From NCBI GenBank assembly GCA_030041045.1, contig JASHOQ010000114.1, positions 62,001-126,000 of the forward strand: DNA of 64,000 bases. Reading direction: 5' to 3'. Below are positions 47,429-57,606 of the stretch, piece by piece. The notes under the pieces are model-generated. The model was given only the letters and a program-made list of their open reading frames with translations. It did not search any database and was not told the origin of the DNA. Made by a program: the position numbers and the translations under genes. Position 1 is the first letter of the stretch, and each line of letters starts with the position of its first letter. The stretch is from Acidobacteriaceae bacterium (lineage in GTDB: Bacteria; Acidobacteriota; Terriglobia; Terriglobales; Acidobacteriaceae).

Positions 47429-48397
47429 ATGGCGGCGAACATCGCGTTCCGGATTTGGCCGTTCCAATTCCGGATACTCGCGCTAATGGCCGTGGTTCCC
47501 TTCGTCCGCGCGCAGATGCCAGCCAACCAGAGTCCGCCCCAGCCGGCAGAGAGAGCAGGCGGGAGGACGGAATTCGAGGTTGCGACCATCAAGCCTGCCG
47601 AGCCCGGCACGCATGTGTACCCGACCGTCGGTCTCTGGTTCGACGATTCGCCAGCCCCACCCGGAGGACATTTTCTGGCGCAGGGCACGTTGCCCGACTT
47701 TATTCAATTCGCGTACAGCGTCATGGCCCCCACGCAACAGGTGAAACAGATGGCGGCGAAATCGCCCAAGTGGGTTGGTGAGCGGCAATGGGTCATCGAA
47801 GCCAAGGCGGACGGCAGTCCAACAAAGGACCAACTGCGCCTCATGTTGCGGTCCCTGCTTGAAGACCGCTTTCGATTGGCGACTCATTTTGAAGCTCGGG
47901 AGTGGCCGGTGCTGGTTCTTGTCCTGAACAAGCCCGGCATGGCTGGGCGGCGTCTTCGTCCTCACACGGAGGGCTTGGCCTGCGACGCGCCGTGGGCGGC
48001 TCCGCCCGACCGCACCGCGCCCTCTGTGCCTCCTGGCGGATTTGTGCCCACGTGTGGCAGTGCGCAAGCCATCGACGGCCCCGATCACACCGTTTTGTTC
48101 GGCGCGCGCGCCCTGACTATGACACACCTGGCGGAGGGCCTGTCCACGCTCCCCACGATCCGCGAAATGGACCGCCCCGTTGTGGACCAGACGGGTCTGA
48201 CGGGAACTTTCGACTTCACGCTGCAATGGACGCTCGATTTCACCGCTCCGACGCCGTCCTCCATCAGTTCGACGGAACTGACGGGCCCGACCCTCCAAGA
48301 CGCGCTCAAGGACGAGCTCGGGCTCAAGCTCAAGCCTGCAAAGGCCTCGGTCCAGGTTCTCGTTATCGAACATGTCGAGCCGCCTTCGCCCAACTAA
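47429..48397 (+). CDS. TIGR03435 family protein
   Basis: A 322-residue protein of the TIGR03435 family, known for large expansions in soil Acidobacteria. Signature blocks: FEVATIKPAEPG near residue 50, DFIQFAYSV, KDQLRLMLRSLLEDRFRLAT (about 132-151), RPVVDQTGLTGTFDFTLQW and the C-terminal LGLKLKPAKASVQVLVIEHV. An N-terminal hydrophobic segment suggests export. In other genomes members often adjoin M56-type sensor peptidases; none is seen here. Function unknown. Confidence 0.9.
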   Translation: MAANIAFRIWPFQFRILALMAVVPFVRAQMPANQSPPQPAERAGGRTEFEVATIKPAEPGTHVYPTVGLWFDDSPAPPGGHFLAQGTLPDFIQFAYSVMAPTQQVKQMAAKSPKWVGERQWVIEAKADGSPTKDQLRLMLRSLLEDRFRLATHFEAREWPVLVLVLNKPGMAGRRLRPHTEGLACDAPWAAPPDRTAPSVPPGGFVPTCGSAQAIDGPDHTVLFGARALTMTHLAEGLSTLPTIREMDRPVVDQTGLTGTFDFTLQWTLDFTAPTPSSISSTELTGPTLQDALKDELGLKLKPAKASVQVLVIEHVEPPSPN

Positions 48398-48681
48398 CCT
48401 GGCAGCCCCTCGACCAGCGCCTCCCACTCGGCTTCCAGCTTCGGCCGATGGAACTTGCGTCCAGCGCGGCTGTACCAGTATTCGGCGTTGGATGCAGCGC
48501 CCTCTTTGCGGTGCAGATAGGCGTGGACGGCCATACCCTCCGGCGTCTCAAGTGAATCCACGAGCTCATGGGCCTGAGCCCAATTGCCCTTCGCGTCCCA
48601 CCACAAGGCAGTGAGAGTCACGGGCAGGTCGCCGGGCGGCGCCTCCAGGGAGAGCAAAGAGCGAAATTCGTCAATCCGCAT
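48394..48681 (-). CDS. Conserved small hypothetical protein
   Basis: A 95-residue protein containing ALWWDAKGNWAQAHELVDS and VHAYLHRKEGAASNAEYWYSRAG, a pattern I associate with a widespread family of small uncharacterised bacterial proteins with a TPR-like helix pair. No signal peptide. It is convergent with the TIGR03435 gene (4-bp overlap of 3' ends). Confidence 0.7.
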   Translation of the reverse strand: MRIDEFRSLLSLEAPPGDLPVTLTALWWDAKGNWAQAHELVDSLETPEGMAVHAYLHRKEGAASNAEYWYSRAGRKFHRPKLEAEWEALVEGLPG

Positions 48682-49023
48682 GGACGCTTTGTACCACCGG
48701 CGCGCAAGGCTTGTCGTGCCGATTCTCGTGAAGCCGCGGCCGGCTGAGCTTCATGTTGGGTGATCCAAGTCACATCCGGGCGGCTTTTTCCCTGCTACAA
48801 CAGAATCACCGTTTCCATCAAGCAGCATTGAAGGCCCGCCAGGGGGTTGGGGAGAGGCCGGCCTTGCCGGCAAGACCCGCGCTCCGGAGGCAAGAAGATG
48901 CCCGTCTTTCGCCCATTCCGCGCCAATTGCGATTCGGACCCAAATGGTCGTATACTTAAATCGGACCATAACGGTCGTATTTTCTTGCTGCCGCCCTTGC
49001 GGCGGCGCGCGGGAGCCAGACGC
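48682..49023. other. feoAB upstream region, no gene seen
   Basis: About 340 bp between the divergent small gene and feoA. The last 100 bp carry the promoter and repeated operator-like sites described at 48927-48980. The remainder shows no recognised element. Confidence 0.5.
48927..48980 (+). promoter_or_regulatory. feoAB promoter with two operator-like repeats
   Basis: Promoter TTGCGA (48927-48932), 18-bp spacer, TATACT (48951-48956). Two 19-bp sites of the form CGGACC-N5-GGTCGTAT lie at 48935-48953 and 48962-48980, one between the hexamers and one over the predicted start. Each is an imperfect palindrome (GACC/GGTC halves, outer ATC or ATA / TAT), the shape of sites bound by Rrf2/IscR-type iron-sulphur regulators. 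Iron-responsive repression is inferred. Confidence 0.6.
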
Positions 49024-49314
49024 GTGAGCTTTCTGAGCGAATTGAATGTGGGCGAAACCGGGGTGGTGGTGGCCCTGGACCTGCCCGATTCGGTTCAGAA
49101 CCACCTGATGCACATGGGGTTTGTCCCCGATTCCCTGGTGACTGCCCTGCGCCGCGCCCCCGCCGGCGACCCCACGGTTTACAGCGTGGACGGAATGGAG
49201 ATTGCCCTGCGGCACGAGACGGCGGCGGCCATTCGCGTCCGGGCCCAGGGGAGAAGCACCGCAACCCAACCGGCTTTGACTGAATCCCCCGAACTGCTTG
49301 AGGTCGCGCGGTGA
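49024..49314 (+). CDS. feoA: Ferrous iron transport protein A
   Basis: A 96-residue SH3-like accessory protein of the FeoB ferrous-iron transporter. ELNVGETGVVVAL, HLMHMGFVPDSLVTALRRAP, GDPTVYSVDGMEIALRHETAAAI are typical of the FeoA domain. The GTG at 49024 has GGGAG eight bases upstream. The stop overlaps the feoB start. Confidence 0.9.
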   Translation: MSFLSELNVGETGVVVALDLPDSVQNHLMHMGFVPDSLVTALRRAPAGDPTVYSVDGMEIALRHETAAAIRVRAQGRSTATQPALTESPELLEVAR

Positions 49315-51221
49315 GTGAGTGTTGCGCTCCCCCGAAGTTTGAACTGCCTGCACACTCGGGAGACAAGTCGCTGCGGACGGTGGTCCTCATCGGTCCTCCC
49401 AACTCCGGCAAATCCACCTTGTTCAATCGGCTGACCGGCCTGCGGCAAAAGGTGGCCAACTACCCCGGCGTGACCGTGGAGCAGCGCATGGGCCTGATGG
49501 CCGGCGTGGGCCGCGACGACCTGACGCTGATTGACCTGCCCGGCATTTATTCGCTCACCCCCTACTCAGAGGATGCACGCGTGGCCGTGGACGTGCTGCG
49601 CGGCAAAATGCCCGGCACGCCCAAGCCGGACGCGATCCTGCTGGTTCTGGACTCTCTGCACCTCACCCGCCAGCTCATGCTGGCGGCGCCGGTGCTGGGC
49701 GTGGGGCTGCCCACCCTGGTGCTCTTGAACATGAGCGACCTGATGGAGTCCCGCGGCGGAAGGATCGATACCCTCAAGCTGGCGCGCGAGTTGAATGCTC
49801 CGGTGGCCAAGATCAGCGCCACGCAGGGTACGGGGATGCAGTCTGTGCCGCTGTTCCTGAATCAGCCCGGGAACGGCGCCATTGCGCAGCCGCTCACGCT
49901 GCCGGTGCTGGGCAATGCGGCCAGCGCCCACACCTGGGCGGCGCAGGTGAGCCGGCGCACCGGGTATCGCGCTCCGGTCTCGAAAGAGATCACGCGCCGC
50001 ATCGACAACATCCTGCTGCACCGCGTGTGGGGACCGCTCTTGTTTCTGCTGGTCGTGGTGGGCGTTTTTGAAGTGGTGTTCTCCATCGGCCAGCCGCTCT
50101 CTGACGGGTTTGGCGACCTGCTTGCCCGCATGGGCAACCTGGCCCGGCCGCTGCTGCCCGTGGGCTGGCTGCAGTCGCTCCTTCTCGATGGCGTGTGGAA
50201 GGGTGTCTGCTCGGTGCTCGTCTTTTTGCCGCAGATTCTCTTGCTGTTTCTTTTTATCGGCATTCTCGAGGACTCCGGTTACCTGGCGCGCGCCGCGCTC
50301 ATCGCCGACCGCGTGATGCGCTCGATCGGGCTCAACGGCAAGGCTTTCATCCCGCTGCTCTCCGCTTACGCCTGCGCGGTCCCCGCCATCATGGCCACGC
50401 GCACCATTGAAAACAAGCGCGACCGGCTGGCGACGATTCTGGTCACGCCGTTCATGACCTGCTCGGCCCGGCTGCCGGTTTACCTGCTGCTCATCGCGGC
50501 CTTCATCCCCAACATCTATTACCTGCACGGGTTTCTCGGCCTGCGCGCGCTGGTAATGCTGGGCCTCTACGCGGCCGGCTTTGTGGCCGCCTTCACCACC
50601 GCGCGGCTGCTCAAGAGCTCCATCCTCAAATCGAGCGAAACCCCGTTCATCCTGGAGCTGCCGCAGTACCGCATGCCCACGCTGCGCTCGCTTGCGCTGC
50701 GCCTGGTTGACCGCGGGCGCATCTTCATGAAGACCGCGGGCACGGTGATTGTCTCCGTGGTTCTGGCGCTATGGGTGCTCGCGCATCTGCCCGTTGCGCA
50801 TTCGGCTGCGGGAACCATCACCGCGCCCGCGCTTGCCCAAAGCCTGATCGGCCGGCTCGGGCATTTCATAGAGCCGGTGATTGCGCCGCTCGGCTTCAAC
50901 TGGGAGATCGGCATCGGGCTGCTTTCAAGCGTGCTCGCGCGCGAGGTGATGGTGAGCACCATGGGCACGCTGTACGGGGCCGACCCGAGCACGCAGTCGC
51001 TCAGCCTGCAAACGGCGCTACATCATGACCTGACCCTCGGCGGCGCGCTGGCGCTGATGATCTTTTTCGCCTTCGCCATGCAGTGCACCTCCACCGTGGC
51101 CGTGGTCAAGCGCGAGACCAACAGCTGGAAGTGGCCGGCCATTCAGTTCCTCTACATGCTCGCCCTCGCTTACGGCGCGGCGTTCCTCGTGAATCATCTG
51201 ACCATGGCGCTGATTGGATGA
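49311..51221 (+). CDS. feoB: Ferrous iron transporter B
   Basis: GTP-dependent Fe2+ uptake across the inner membrane. 636 residues: an N-terminal G domain (G1 GPPNSGKST about 29-37, G3 DLPGIYSL, G4 NMSD), then a membrane domain from about residue 240 with Gate motifs (AYACAVPAIMATRTI; ILVTPFMTCSARLPVYLL). GTG start overlapping the feoA stop (GTGA). Shorter than E. coli FeoB (773) but within the range of the family. Confidence 0.95.
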   Translation: MSECCAPPKFELPAHSGDKSLRTVVLIGPPNSGKSTLFNRLTGLRQKVANYPGVTVEQRMGLMAGVGRDDLTLIDLPGIYSLTPYSEDARVAVDVLRGKMPGTPKPDAILLVLDSLHLTRQLMLAAPVLGVGLPTLVLLNMSDLMESRGGRIDTLKLARELNAPVAKISATQGTGMQSVPLFLNQPGNGAIAQPLTLPVLGNAASAHTWAAQVSRRTGYRAPVSKEITRRIDNILLHRVWGPLLFLLVVVGVFEVVFSIGQPLSDGFGDLLARMGNLARPLLPVGWLQSLLLDGVWKGVCSVLVFLPQILLLFLFIGILEDSGYLARAALIADRVMRSIGLNGKAFIPLLSAYACAVPAIMATRTIENKRDRLATILVTPFMTCSARLPVYLLLIAAFIPNIYYLHGFLGLRALVMLGLYAAGFVAAFTTARLLKSSILKSSETPFILELPQYRMPTLRSLALRLVDRGRIFMKTAGTVIVSVVLALWVLAHLPVAHSAAGTITAPALAQSLIGRLGHFIEPVIAPLGFNWEIGIGLLSSVLAREVMVSTMGTLYGADPSTQSLSLQTALHHDLTLGGALALMIFFAFAMQCTSTVAVVKRETNSWKWPAIQFLYMLALAYGAAFLVNHLTMALIG

Positions 51222-51435
51222 ATGCGGGGTTTCCGCTGGCAGTAACATTCGAAAGCGCGAGCGCACTTTGGTCTCGCGCCCTCGCTGAGCGCGAGCCACT
51301 CCGCGCCTGGCGCGCGAACGGGCCGATTGTCATTTCTTTGTTGCCGCGCCGCTGCCCCGCTCACAGAATTGAGATAATGGCCTTCAACCGGTCCGGCCGG
51401 GGGAAGAAGGAAGATCGGTACCCGGGAGGAGCGTC

Positions 51436-52506
51436 ATGACGACCGCGTACATCAACCGGATCGCGACGGCTGTTCCGCCACACGACGTGCACGGGGCCTT
51501 CATCGATCTTGCCATGGCGTTTCTTCCCGAGGGCACAGAGCGCAGTCTTTTCCGCCGCATGGTGCGCATGTCGCAAATCGAGCACCGTTATTCTGTGCTT
51601 GAGCCCGTTGCCGGGGAAAACGGTGCGTGGAGCGATACGGAGGGCTTGTATGTGCCCGGAAATTTTCCGCCGACGACGCGCCGCATGGAGGTGTTCGAGC
51701 GGTTTGCCCCCCGGCTGGCGCGCTGCGCCCTGAATAAACTGGCCGTGAGCGAAGAGGAGCGCCGCGCCGTTACCCATGTGATCGTCACCTCCTGCACCGG
51801 TCTCTACGCGCCGGGCCTCGACTTCGACATCGTCGAGCATCTCGGCCTCAGCCGCTCCGTCGAGCGGACGATGATCGGATTCATGGGCTGTTACGCCGCC
51901 ATCAATGCATTGAAGTCGGCCCATCATATCATCCGCTCGGAACCGGAATCCAGGGTTTTGATCCTCAATCTCGAGCTGTGCACGCTGCACATGCAGGAAA
52001 CCCCCAATCTGGAGCAGCTGCTCTCTTTTCTGCTCTTCGCCGACGGATGCGCAGCGAGCCTGGTGAGCGCTCGGCCGCAGGGCCTGGCCATCGACAGCTT
52101 CTTTGCCCTGCAGATTCCCAAGAGCAGCGGGCTGATCACCTGGCGGATACGCGAGCTTGGCTTCGACATGCACCTTTCCGGCCAGGTTCCCGGCGAGCTG
52201 CGCCGCGCGCTGGAGGAAGTGGGAAGCGAGATCACGCGTGGAAACGATCCGGCTTCGATCGATCTTTGGGCGGTCCATCCCGGCGGCCGCACCATTCTCG
52301 ACGCAGTGGAAAAAGGCCTGGAGCTGAAACCGGAAGCACTCGCCGATTCGCGCCTGATTCTTGCGCAATTCGGCAACATGTCTTCCGCCACCGTGATGTT
52401 CGTCCTGCAGCAGATGATGCGGCGCGCGCAGCCGGGTGAGCAGGGATGCGCCATGTCTTTCGGCCCGGGCGTAGCGGCAGAGACGATGCTGTTTCATGCC
52501 GCCTGA
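51436..52506 (+). CDS. Type III polyketide synthase
   Basis: Chalcone-synthase-like homodimeric enzyme that condenses malonyl-CoA units onto an acyl-CoA starter. 356 residues; the catalytic triad is visible as Cys in GFMGCYAA (about 152), His in WAVHPGG (about 281) and Asn in FGNMSSAT (about 313), with a C-terminal GPGVAAETMLF loop. The neighbouring methyltransferase suggests a methylated alkylresorcinol, pyrone or quinone product. Ribosome site GGGAGGAG before the ATG at 51436. Confidence 0.93.
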   Translation: MTTAYINRIATAVPPHDVHGAFIDLAMAFLPEGTERSLFRRMVRMSQIEHRYSVLEPVAGENGAWSDTEGLYVPGNFPPTTRRMEVFERFAPRLARCALNKLAVSEEERRAVTHVIVTSCTGLYAPGLDFDIVEHLGLSRSVERTMIGFMGCYAAINALKSAHHIIRSEPESRVLILNLELCTLHMQETPNLEQLLSFLLFADGCAASLVSARPQGLAIDSFFALQIPKSSGLITWRIRELGFDMHLSGQVPGELRRALEEVGSEITRGNDPASIDLWAVHPGGRTILDAVEKGLELKPEALADSRLILAQFGNMSSATVMFVLQQMMRRAQPGEQGCAMSFGPGVAAETMLFHAA

Positions 52507-52518
52507 GATGACCACCCC

Positions 52519-53406
52519 ATGGATAGATTTATGAGCTGGTCCAGCCTGCGCGGCTCGTCCGCCGTCTCCCGGCCCAACGACAAGCAAAAGATCGCGGCGC
52601 ACTATGACGTCATCACTGCCTACTATCGCTCCTTCTGGGGCGAGCACCTGCATCACGGGTACTGGATCCGCGGGAACGAATCCAAAGAGGAGGCGCAGGA
52701 ACAGCTTGTTGAGCATCTGGCCGGCCTGGCGAATCTGGAGGAGGGTTCGCGCGTGCTCGACATCGGTTGCGGCGTGGGCGCGAGCAGCGTTTATCTGGCG
52801 CGGAATCACCATGTCCGGCCGACCGGCATCACCATTTCTCCCGCGCAGGTAGACCTGGCGCGCAAAGCCGCCGCCGAAGCGAACGTGGACGCCGAATATC
52901 TCTTGATGGACGCCGAAGCCATGCATTTCGCGCAGCCCTTCGACGCGCTCTGGTCGATTGAATCGATCTCCCACTATTACGACCGCAAAAAGTTCTTCGC
53001 GGATGCAACGCAGTTCCTCAAGCCCGGCGGCGTGTTCGCGTTCACCGATTGGTTCAAGAGACCCGGCCTTTCCGCTGCACAAACGCGCAAACACATCGCC
53101 CCCATCGAGCGGGGCATGCTGTGCGAACTCGAAACCATGGACGAGTACGAGTCCTATCTTGCCGCGAGCGGGCTCCGCATCGAGCATCGGCGGGAATTGA
53201 CGCGACAATGCGCGAAGACCTGGGACGTGGGTTTGAGCATCATCGCCGACAAGAGTCTATGGGCGCTTGCCGCAAAGCTGGGGATGGGGTTTCCGACCTA
53301 TCTGAACGCGTTCCGCTTCCTGCGCGCGGGGTTTCGCTCGGGCAACTTCGTCTATGGGCTCTTCGTGGCGCGCAAGCCAATCCTTTCGGAAGCCGCGAAT
53401 CGCTGA
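52519..53406 (+). CDS. SAM-dependent methyltransferase linked to the type III PKS
   Basis: A 295-residue methyltransferase of the gamma-tocopherol/sarcosine methyltransferase style. HYDVITAYYRSFWGEHLHHGYW at the N-terminus, motif I VLDIGCGVGASSVYLA, the acidic YLLMDAEAMHF, motif III FLKPGGVFAFTDWF. It begins 13 bp after the PKS stop, so the two form an operon and it probably methylates the polyketide. The start has no good Shine-Dalgarno. Confidence 0.88.
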   Translation: MDRFMSWSSLRGSSAVSRPNDKQKIAAHYDVITAYYRSFWGEHLHHGYWIRGNESKEEAQEQLVEHLAGLANLEEGSRVLDIGCGVGASSVYLARNHHVRPTGITISPAQVDLARKAAAEANVDAEYLLMDAEAMHFAQPFDALWSIESISHYYDRKKFFADATQFLKPGGVFAFTDWFKRPGLSAAQTRKHIAPIERGMLCELETMDEYESYLAASGLRIEHRRELTRQCAKTWDVGLSIIADKSLWALAAKLGMGFPTYLNAFRFLRAGFRSGNFVYGLFVARKPILSEAANR

Positions 53407-53705
53407 AGCCGCGGATGCGGGGCGGGAGCTTCGCCGGCGCTGTGAATCTCTCTTTCAAAGCCATGGCGCGAGCCGACACTGCGCAGGAAAAGACGAACGG
53501 CCGGAAGCGCAAGCATTCGCCGCGCCCCGCCCGTTCGAGGAGGCCACACAGGCTTTCGTTCTTTCCTTAAAACCACTCTGGCACAAAACAGCGAAATTCT
53601 ACGCAAAACCCTGCTAAGAAAAATGGTGAATTCTTACCTGGCGCCTCTCGCGAAGCGAAGACAGGCCGGCTCGAGGGCAATTCTGGCCGCCTACTCACCG
53701 TCGCG
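53407..53705. other. Intergenic region between convergent genes, no gene seen
   Basis: About 300 bp separating the 3' ends of the PKS-associated methyltransferase and metH. Short open frames occur on both strands but lack ribosome sites and family similarity. No clear terminator hairpin with a T-run was found. Confidence 0.4.
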
Positions 53706-56452
53706 CTACTCGGCAGGATCGTAGTTGAGATTCTGACCCAGCCAGCGCTCGATCTCCTCTACGCTCAATCCTTTACGCGCCGCGTAGTCGGCCACCTGGT
53801 CGCGGCCGATCCTGCCCAGAGAGAAATAGCGCGACTCCGGATGAGCAAAGTAAAGCCCGCTTACGCTCGACCCGGGCCACATGGCGTACGACTCGGTCAG
53901 CCGGATCCCGGTATTCGCTTCCACATCCAGCAGACGCCAGAGCGTGCCTTTCTCCGTGTGATCGGGGCAAGCGGGATAACCCGCGGCCGGGCGAATGCCG
54001 CGATACTTCTCATGAATGAGGTCTTCGGCGTTCAGGTTTTCACTGCGGCCGTATCCCCATTCTTCGCGCACGCGCTTGTGCAGACACTCGGCGAAGGCTT
54101 CGGCCAGCCGGTCGGCAAGGGCTTCGGCCATGATGGCGTTGTAGTCGTCGTGCCGGCTGCGGAAGTGCTCGCACAGCTCCTTAAGGCCGATGCCGCTGGT
54201 CACCGCAAACGCCCCGATGTGATCGCACAAGCCCGCTGCCGTGGGCGCAATGAAATCGGCCAGCGAGCGGCACGGTTCGCTTGCGTCTTTTTCCGCCTGC
54301 TGGCGCAGAAAGTGGAAGCGCATGAGCAGGCGATCGCGGGTCTCGTTTGCGTACAAATCGACGTCGTCCTCGGCTGCGCTCGCCGGGAAAAATCCGTACA
54401 CGCCGCGCGCCGTGAGCAGGTTTTCGTCGATGATTTCGTCGAGCAGCGCGTTGGCCTCGGCCAGAAGCTGGCGCGCCTGCGCTCCCTGCTTCTCGTCGTC
54501 AAGGATGCGCGGGTAAACGCCCTTCAGCTCCCAGGTGTGAAAGAACGGCGTCCAGTCAATGAACGGGCGCAGTTCTGCCAGGGGAAAACGATCGAGCACG
54601 CGCGCGCCGGTAAACGCGGGCGTGGGAACGTCTTCCCGCCGCCACTCGATGGGCGTGCGCCGGGCGCGCGCGGCGTCAAGAGAGACGAGTTTGAACCGCG
54701 GTGCGGCGTAGCTGCGGCGCAGGGCTTCATAATCGGCGCGGTGTTGCGCCACAAAAGAAGGCCGGTTCTCCTCGCTCAGCAGGCTCGTGGTCACGGGCAC
54801 GGCGCGGCTGGCGTCGAGCACGTGCACCACCGGCTCGCGGTATTGCGGGGCGATCTTCACCGCCGTGTGCGCGCGGCTGGTGGTGGCGCCGCCGATCAGC
54901 AGCGGCAGAGTGAACCCCTGGCGCTCCATCTCCCGGGCCACGTGCACCATTTCGTCGAGCGAGGGAGTGATCAGCCCGCTGAGGCCGATCAGGTCAGCGT
55001 TCTCCGCTTTGGCGCGCTCCAGGATTTTTTCCGCGGGCACCATCACGCCGAGGTCGATGACCTCGTAGTTGTTGCAGGCCAGCACCACGCCCACAATGTT
55101 CTTGCCGATGTCGTGCACGTCGCCCTTCACCGTGGCCAGAACGATTTTTCCCTGCGTTCTCACAGTCTGACCGGCCGCGGCCATCGAAGCCTTCTCCGCT
55201 TCCATGAAAGGGGTGAGATAGGCGACGGCCTTCTTCATCACGCGCGCCGATTTGACCACTTGCGGAAGAAACATTTTTCCAGCGCCGAACAGATCGCCCA
55301 CCACGCCCATGCCCGCCATCAGCGGCCCCTCGATGACGGCAAGCGGGCGGCCGAGCTTCACACGCGCTTCTTCGGCGTCGGCCTCGATGTATTGATCGAT
55401 TCCCTTCACCAGCGCATGGGAAAGGCGGTCTTCCACCGTGCCGCTGCGCCATTCTTCGGCCTTCTGTTCGCTCGCGGCTTCGCCGGCGCCCGCGGCCTTC
55501 AGCGCTTCGCCGAATTGGATGAGCCGCTCGGTCGCATCAGGACGGCGATTGAGCAGTACGTCTTCGACCAGCTCCTTCAGTTCCGGCTCGATCTCCTCGT
55601 ACACTTCGAGCATGCCGGCATTCACAATGCCCATGTCCAGTCCCGCGCCAATGGCGTGATAGAGGAACGCCGAGTGCATGGCCTCGCGCACCTTGTTGTT
55701 GCCGCGAAAGCTGAAGGAGATGTTGGAGACGCCCCCGCTCACCTTGGCGCAGGGAAGGTTGGCTTTGATCCAGCGCGTGGCATTGATGAAGTCGACGGCG
55801 TAGTTGTTGTGCTCCTCCATGCCGTGGCCACGGTGAGAATGTTGGGGTCGAAGATGATGTCTTCCGGCTGAAAGCCGACTTCGTCGACGAGAATCCTGTA
55901 CGCGCGCTCGCAGATGCGGGTTTTGTCCTCGTAGGTCGCGGCCTGGCCCTGCTCGTCGAAGGCCATGACCACGGCCGCCGCGCCGTACCTGAGCACGGTT
56001 GCGGCGTGATGGCGAAACTTGTCTTCGCCCTCCTTGAGAGAAATGGAGTTGACAATGCCTTTGCCCTGCATGCATTTGAGGCCGGCCTCGATGACTTCCC
56101 ACTTGGAAGAGTCCACCATGAACGGAACTTTCGCGACTTCAGGCTCGCTGGCCAGCAAGTGCAGGTAACGCGACATGGCGGCAACGCCGTCGATCATGCC
56201 CTCGTCCATGCAGATGTCGAGCACGTTGGCGCCGTTCTCCACCTGCTGGCGGGCGATGCCGACGGCCTCTTCGAATTTCCCTTCCTTGATGAGCTTGGCG
56301 AATTTGGGTGAGCCGGCAATGTTGGTGCGCTCGCCGATCATGATGAAGACGCCGGGCTGTTGCGTGAAGGGCTGCGATCCGGAAAGGCGCAGGGGTTTGC
56401 CGCGCAGGGCTGCGGATCGGCTTACGGCAGCCGCGCTCTCGAGCGTGCTCAT
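53706..56452 (-). pseudogene. metH: Cobalamin-dependent methionine synthase, pterin/B12/activation modules, frameshifted
   Basis: Second half of a split MetH (about 915 codons). Pterin-binding module ([29 protein letters not shown]), B12 module ([14 protein letters not shown] with the cobalt-ligand His) and the SAM-activation domain ([30 protein letters not shown]). It starts at ATG 56452, overlapping the first module by 4 bp. One base is missing near 55823: the frame reads [11 protein letters not shown] where the conserved continuation [14 protein letters not shown] is in the next frame. Restoring one G in an ACGGCATGG run rejoins them. Either a recent knock-out or a sequencing error; everything else is well conserved. 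Confidence 0.85.
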
Positions 56453-57606
56453 GCGCGGCCCCCGCCTTCCGCTGCGAAGGTTTCGTCGGCTTGTACGCAG
56501 GACGCCGCCGCGCGCCATTTGCGCGGCGGCAATCCCTCGAGCGCCTTGGCGATGGCGGCGATGTGCTCCGGCGTGTTGCCGCAGCAGCCGCCGGCGATGT
56601 TGATGAGGCCGGCGCGCGCAAACTCGCTCTGAAAGCGCGCCATGTCCTGCGGCCCAAGGTCGAATCCGGTTTCCGCGAGCGGATTGGGCAGGCCCGCATT
56701 GGGGTAGCAGGAAATGGGAACGTCGGCTTTTTCCGCCAGCTCGGCGAGAAACGGATACATGAGGTCGGGTCCGAGCGAGCAGTTGAGGCCGACAGAGAAC
56801 GGTTTGACGTGCCGGACCGCGGTCCAGAACGCCTCGACGGTCTGCGCGGAGATCATGGTTTCGCCGCCGCGACCCACGGCCGCGGAGATCATGATGGGCA
56901 GCGTCGTACCTTCCTCTTCGAAGACTTCCTGGATGGCGACCAGCGCGGCCTTGGCGTTCAGCGAGTCGAAGATGGTCTCCACCAGCAGAAGGTCGACTCC
57001 GATTTTTGGGCCGCCTGTCATGAGCGCGCGCGCCTGCTGCGCGTAGGAAGCTTTCACCTGGTCGAAGGACACCACGCGGAATCCGGGATCGTCGGCGTCG
57101 GGCGAATTCGAGAGCGACACCGTCAACGGGCCGAGAGCTCCAGCGACGAACCGCGGCCGGCCGGTTTCGTTCGCAACCCGGTCAGCCCAGGCGCGGCACT
57201 GGCGCGCAGAACTCTCGTTGATCTCCGATGCAAGGCCGCTCAGAAACGGGTCGTCAATCACGGTCTGATAGAAGGCGGGGTCCTTGCGCCCGCCGTGCTC
57301 CCGCGGGTCGTCTACGAAGAATTCGCTCTGCGTGATGCTGGTGGCGCCGAAGGTGTTGGTCTCGATGATGTCCGCGCCAGCTTCGAGGAAGCGGCGATGA
57401 ATGTCGCCGATCATTTCCGGCTGCGTAAGGGTGAAGAGGTCGCCGTTGTTCAGCAGGTCCTTCTTCGCATCCTTGAAGCGCTGGCCACGCATATCGGCCT
57501 CTTTCATCCCGTAGGCGCGGATGGTCGTCCCCATGGCGCCGTCGAGGATGGCGATGCGGTCTCCCAAGATCTTTTCGAGAGGATGTGTGTGCGCTTTAGT
57601 CGTCAT
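56449..57606 (-). CDS. metH: Homocysteine S-methyltransferase module of split MetH
   Basis: N-terminal homocysteine-binding barrel of methionine synthase as a separate 385-residue protein. It has [14 protein letters not shown] at the N-terminus, [15 protein letters not shown], and the zinc-site cysteines in [14 protein letters not shown] and [10 protein letters not shown]. The ATG at 57606 is preferred over 57627. It is first in a two-gene operon with the pterin/B12 part. Split metH is seen in other bacteria, so the break itself need not mean loss of function. Confidence 0.93.
   Translation of the reverse strand: MTTKAHTHPLEKILGDRIAILDGAMGTTIRAYGMKEADMRGQRFKDAKKDLLNNGDLFTLTQPEMIGDIHRRFLEAGADIIETNTFGATSITQSEFFVDDPREHGGRKDPAFYQTVIDDPFLSGLASEINESSARQCRAWADRVANETGRPRFVAGALGPLTVSLSNSPDADDPGFRVVSFDQVKASYAQQARALMTGGPKIGVDLLLVETIFDSLNAKAALVAIQEVFEEEGTTLPIMISAAVGRGGETMISAQTVEAFWTAVRHVKPFSVGLNCSLGPDLMYPFLAELAEKADVPISCYPNAGLPNPLAETGFDLGPQDMARFQSEFARAGLINIAGGCCGNTPEHIAAIAKALEGLPPRKWRAAASCVQADETFAAEGGGRA

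Noticed and set aside
53841..55871. 676-codon open frame opposite metH
   Set aside because: Antisense shadow of conserved metH modules; no motif or start signal.
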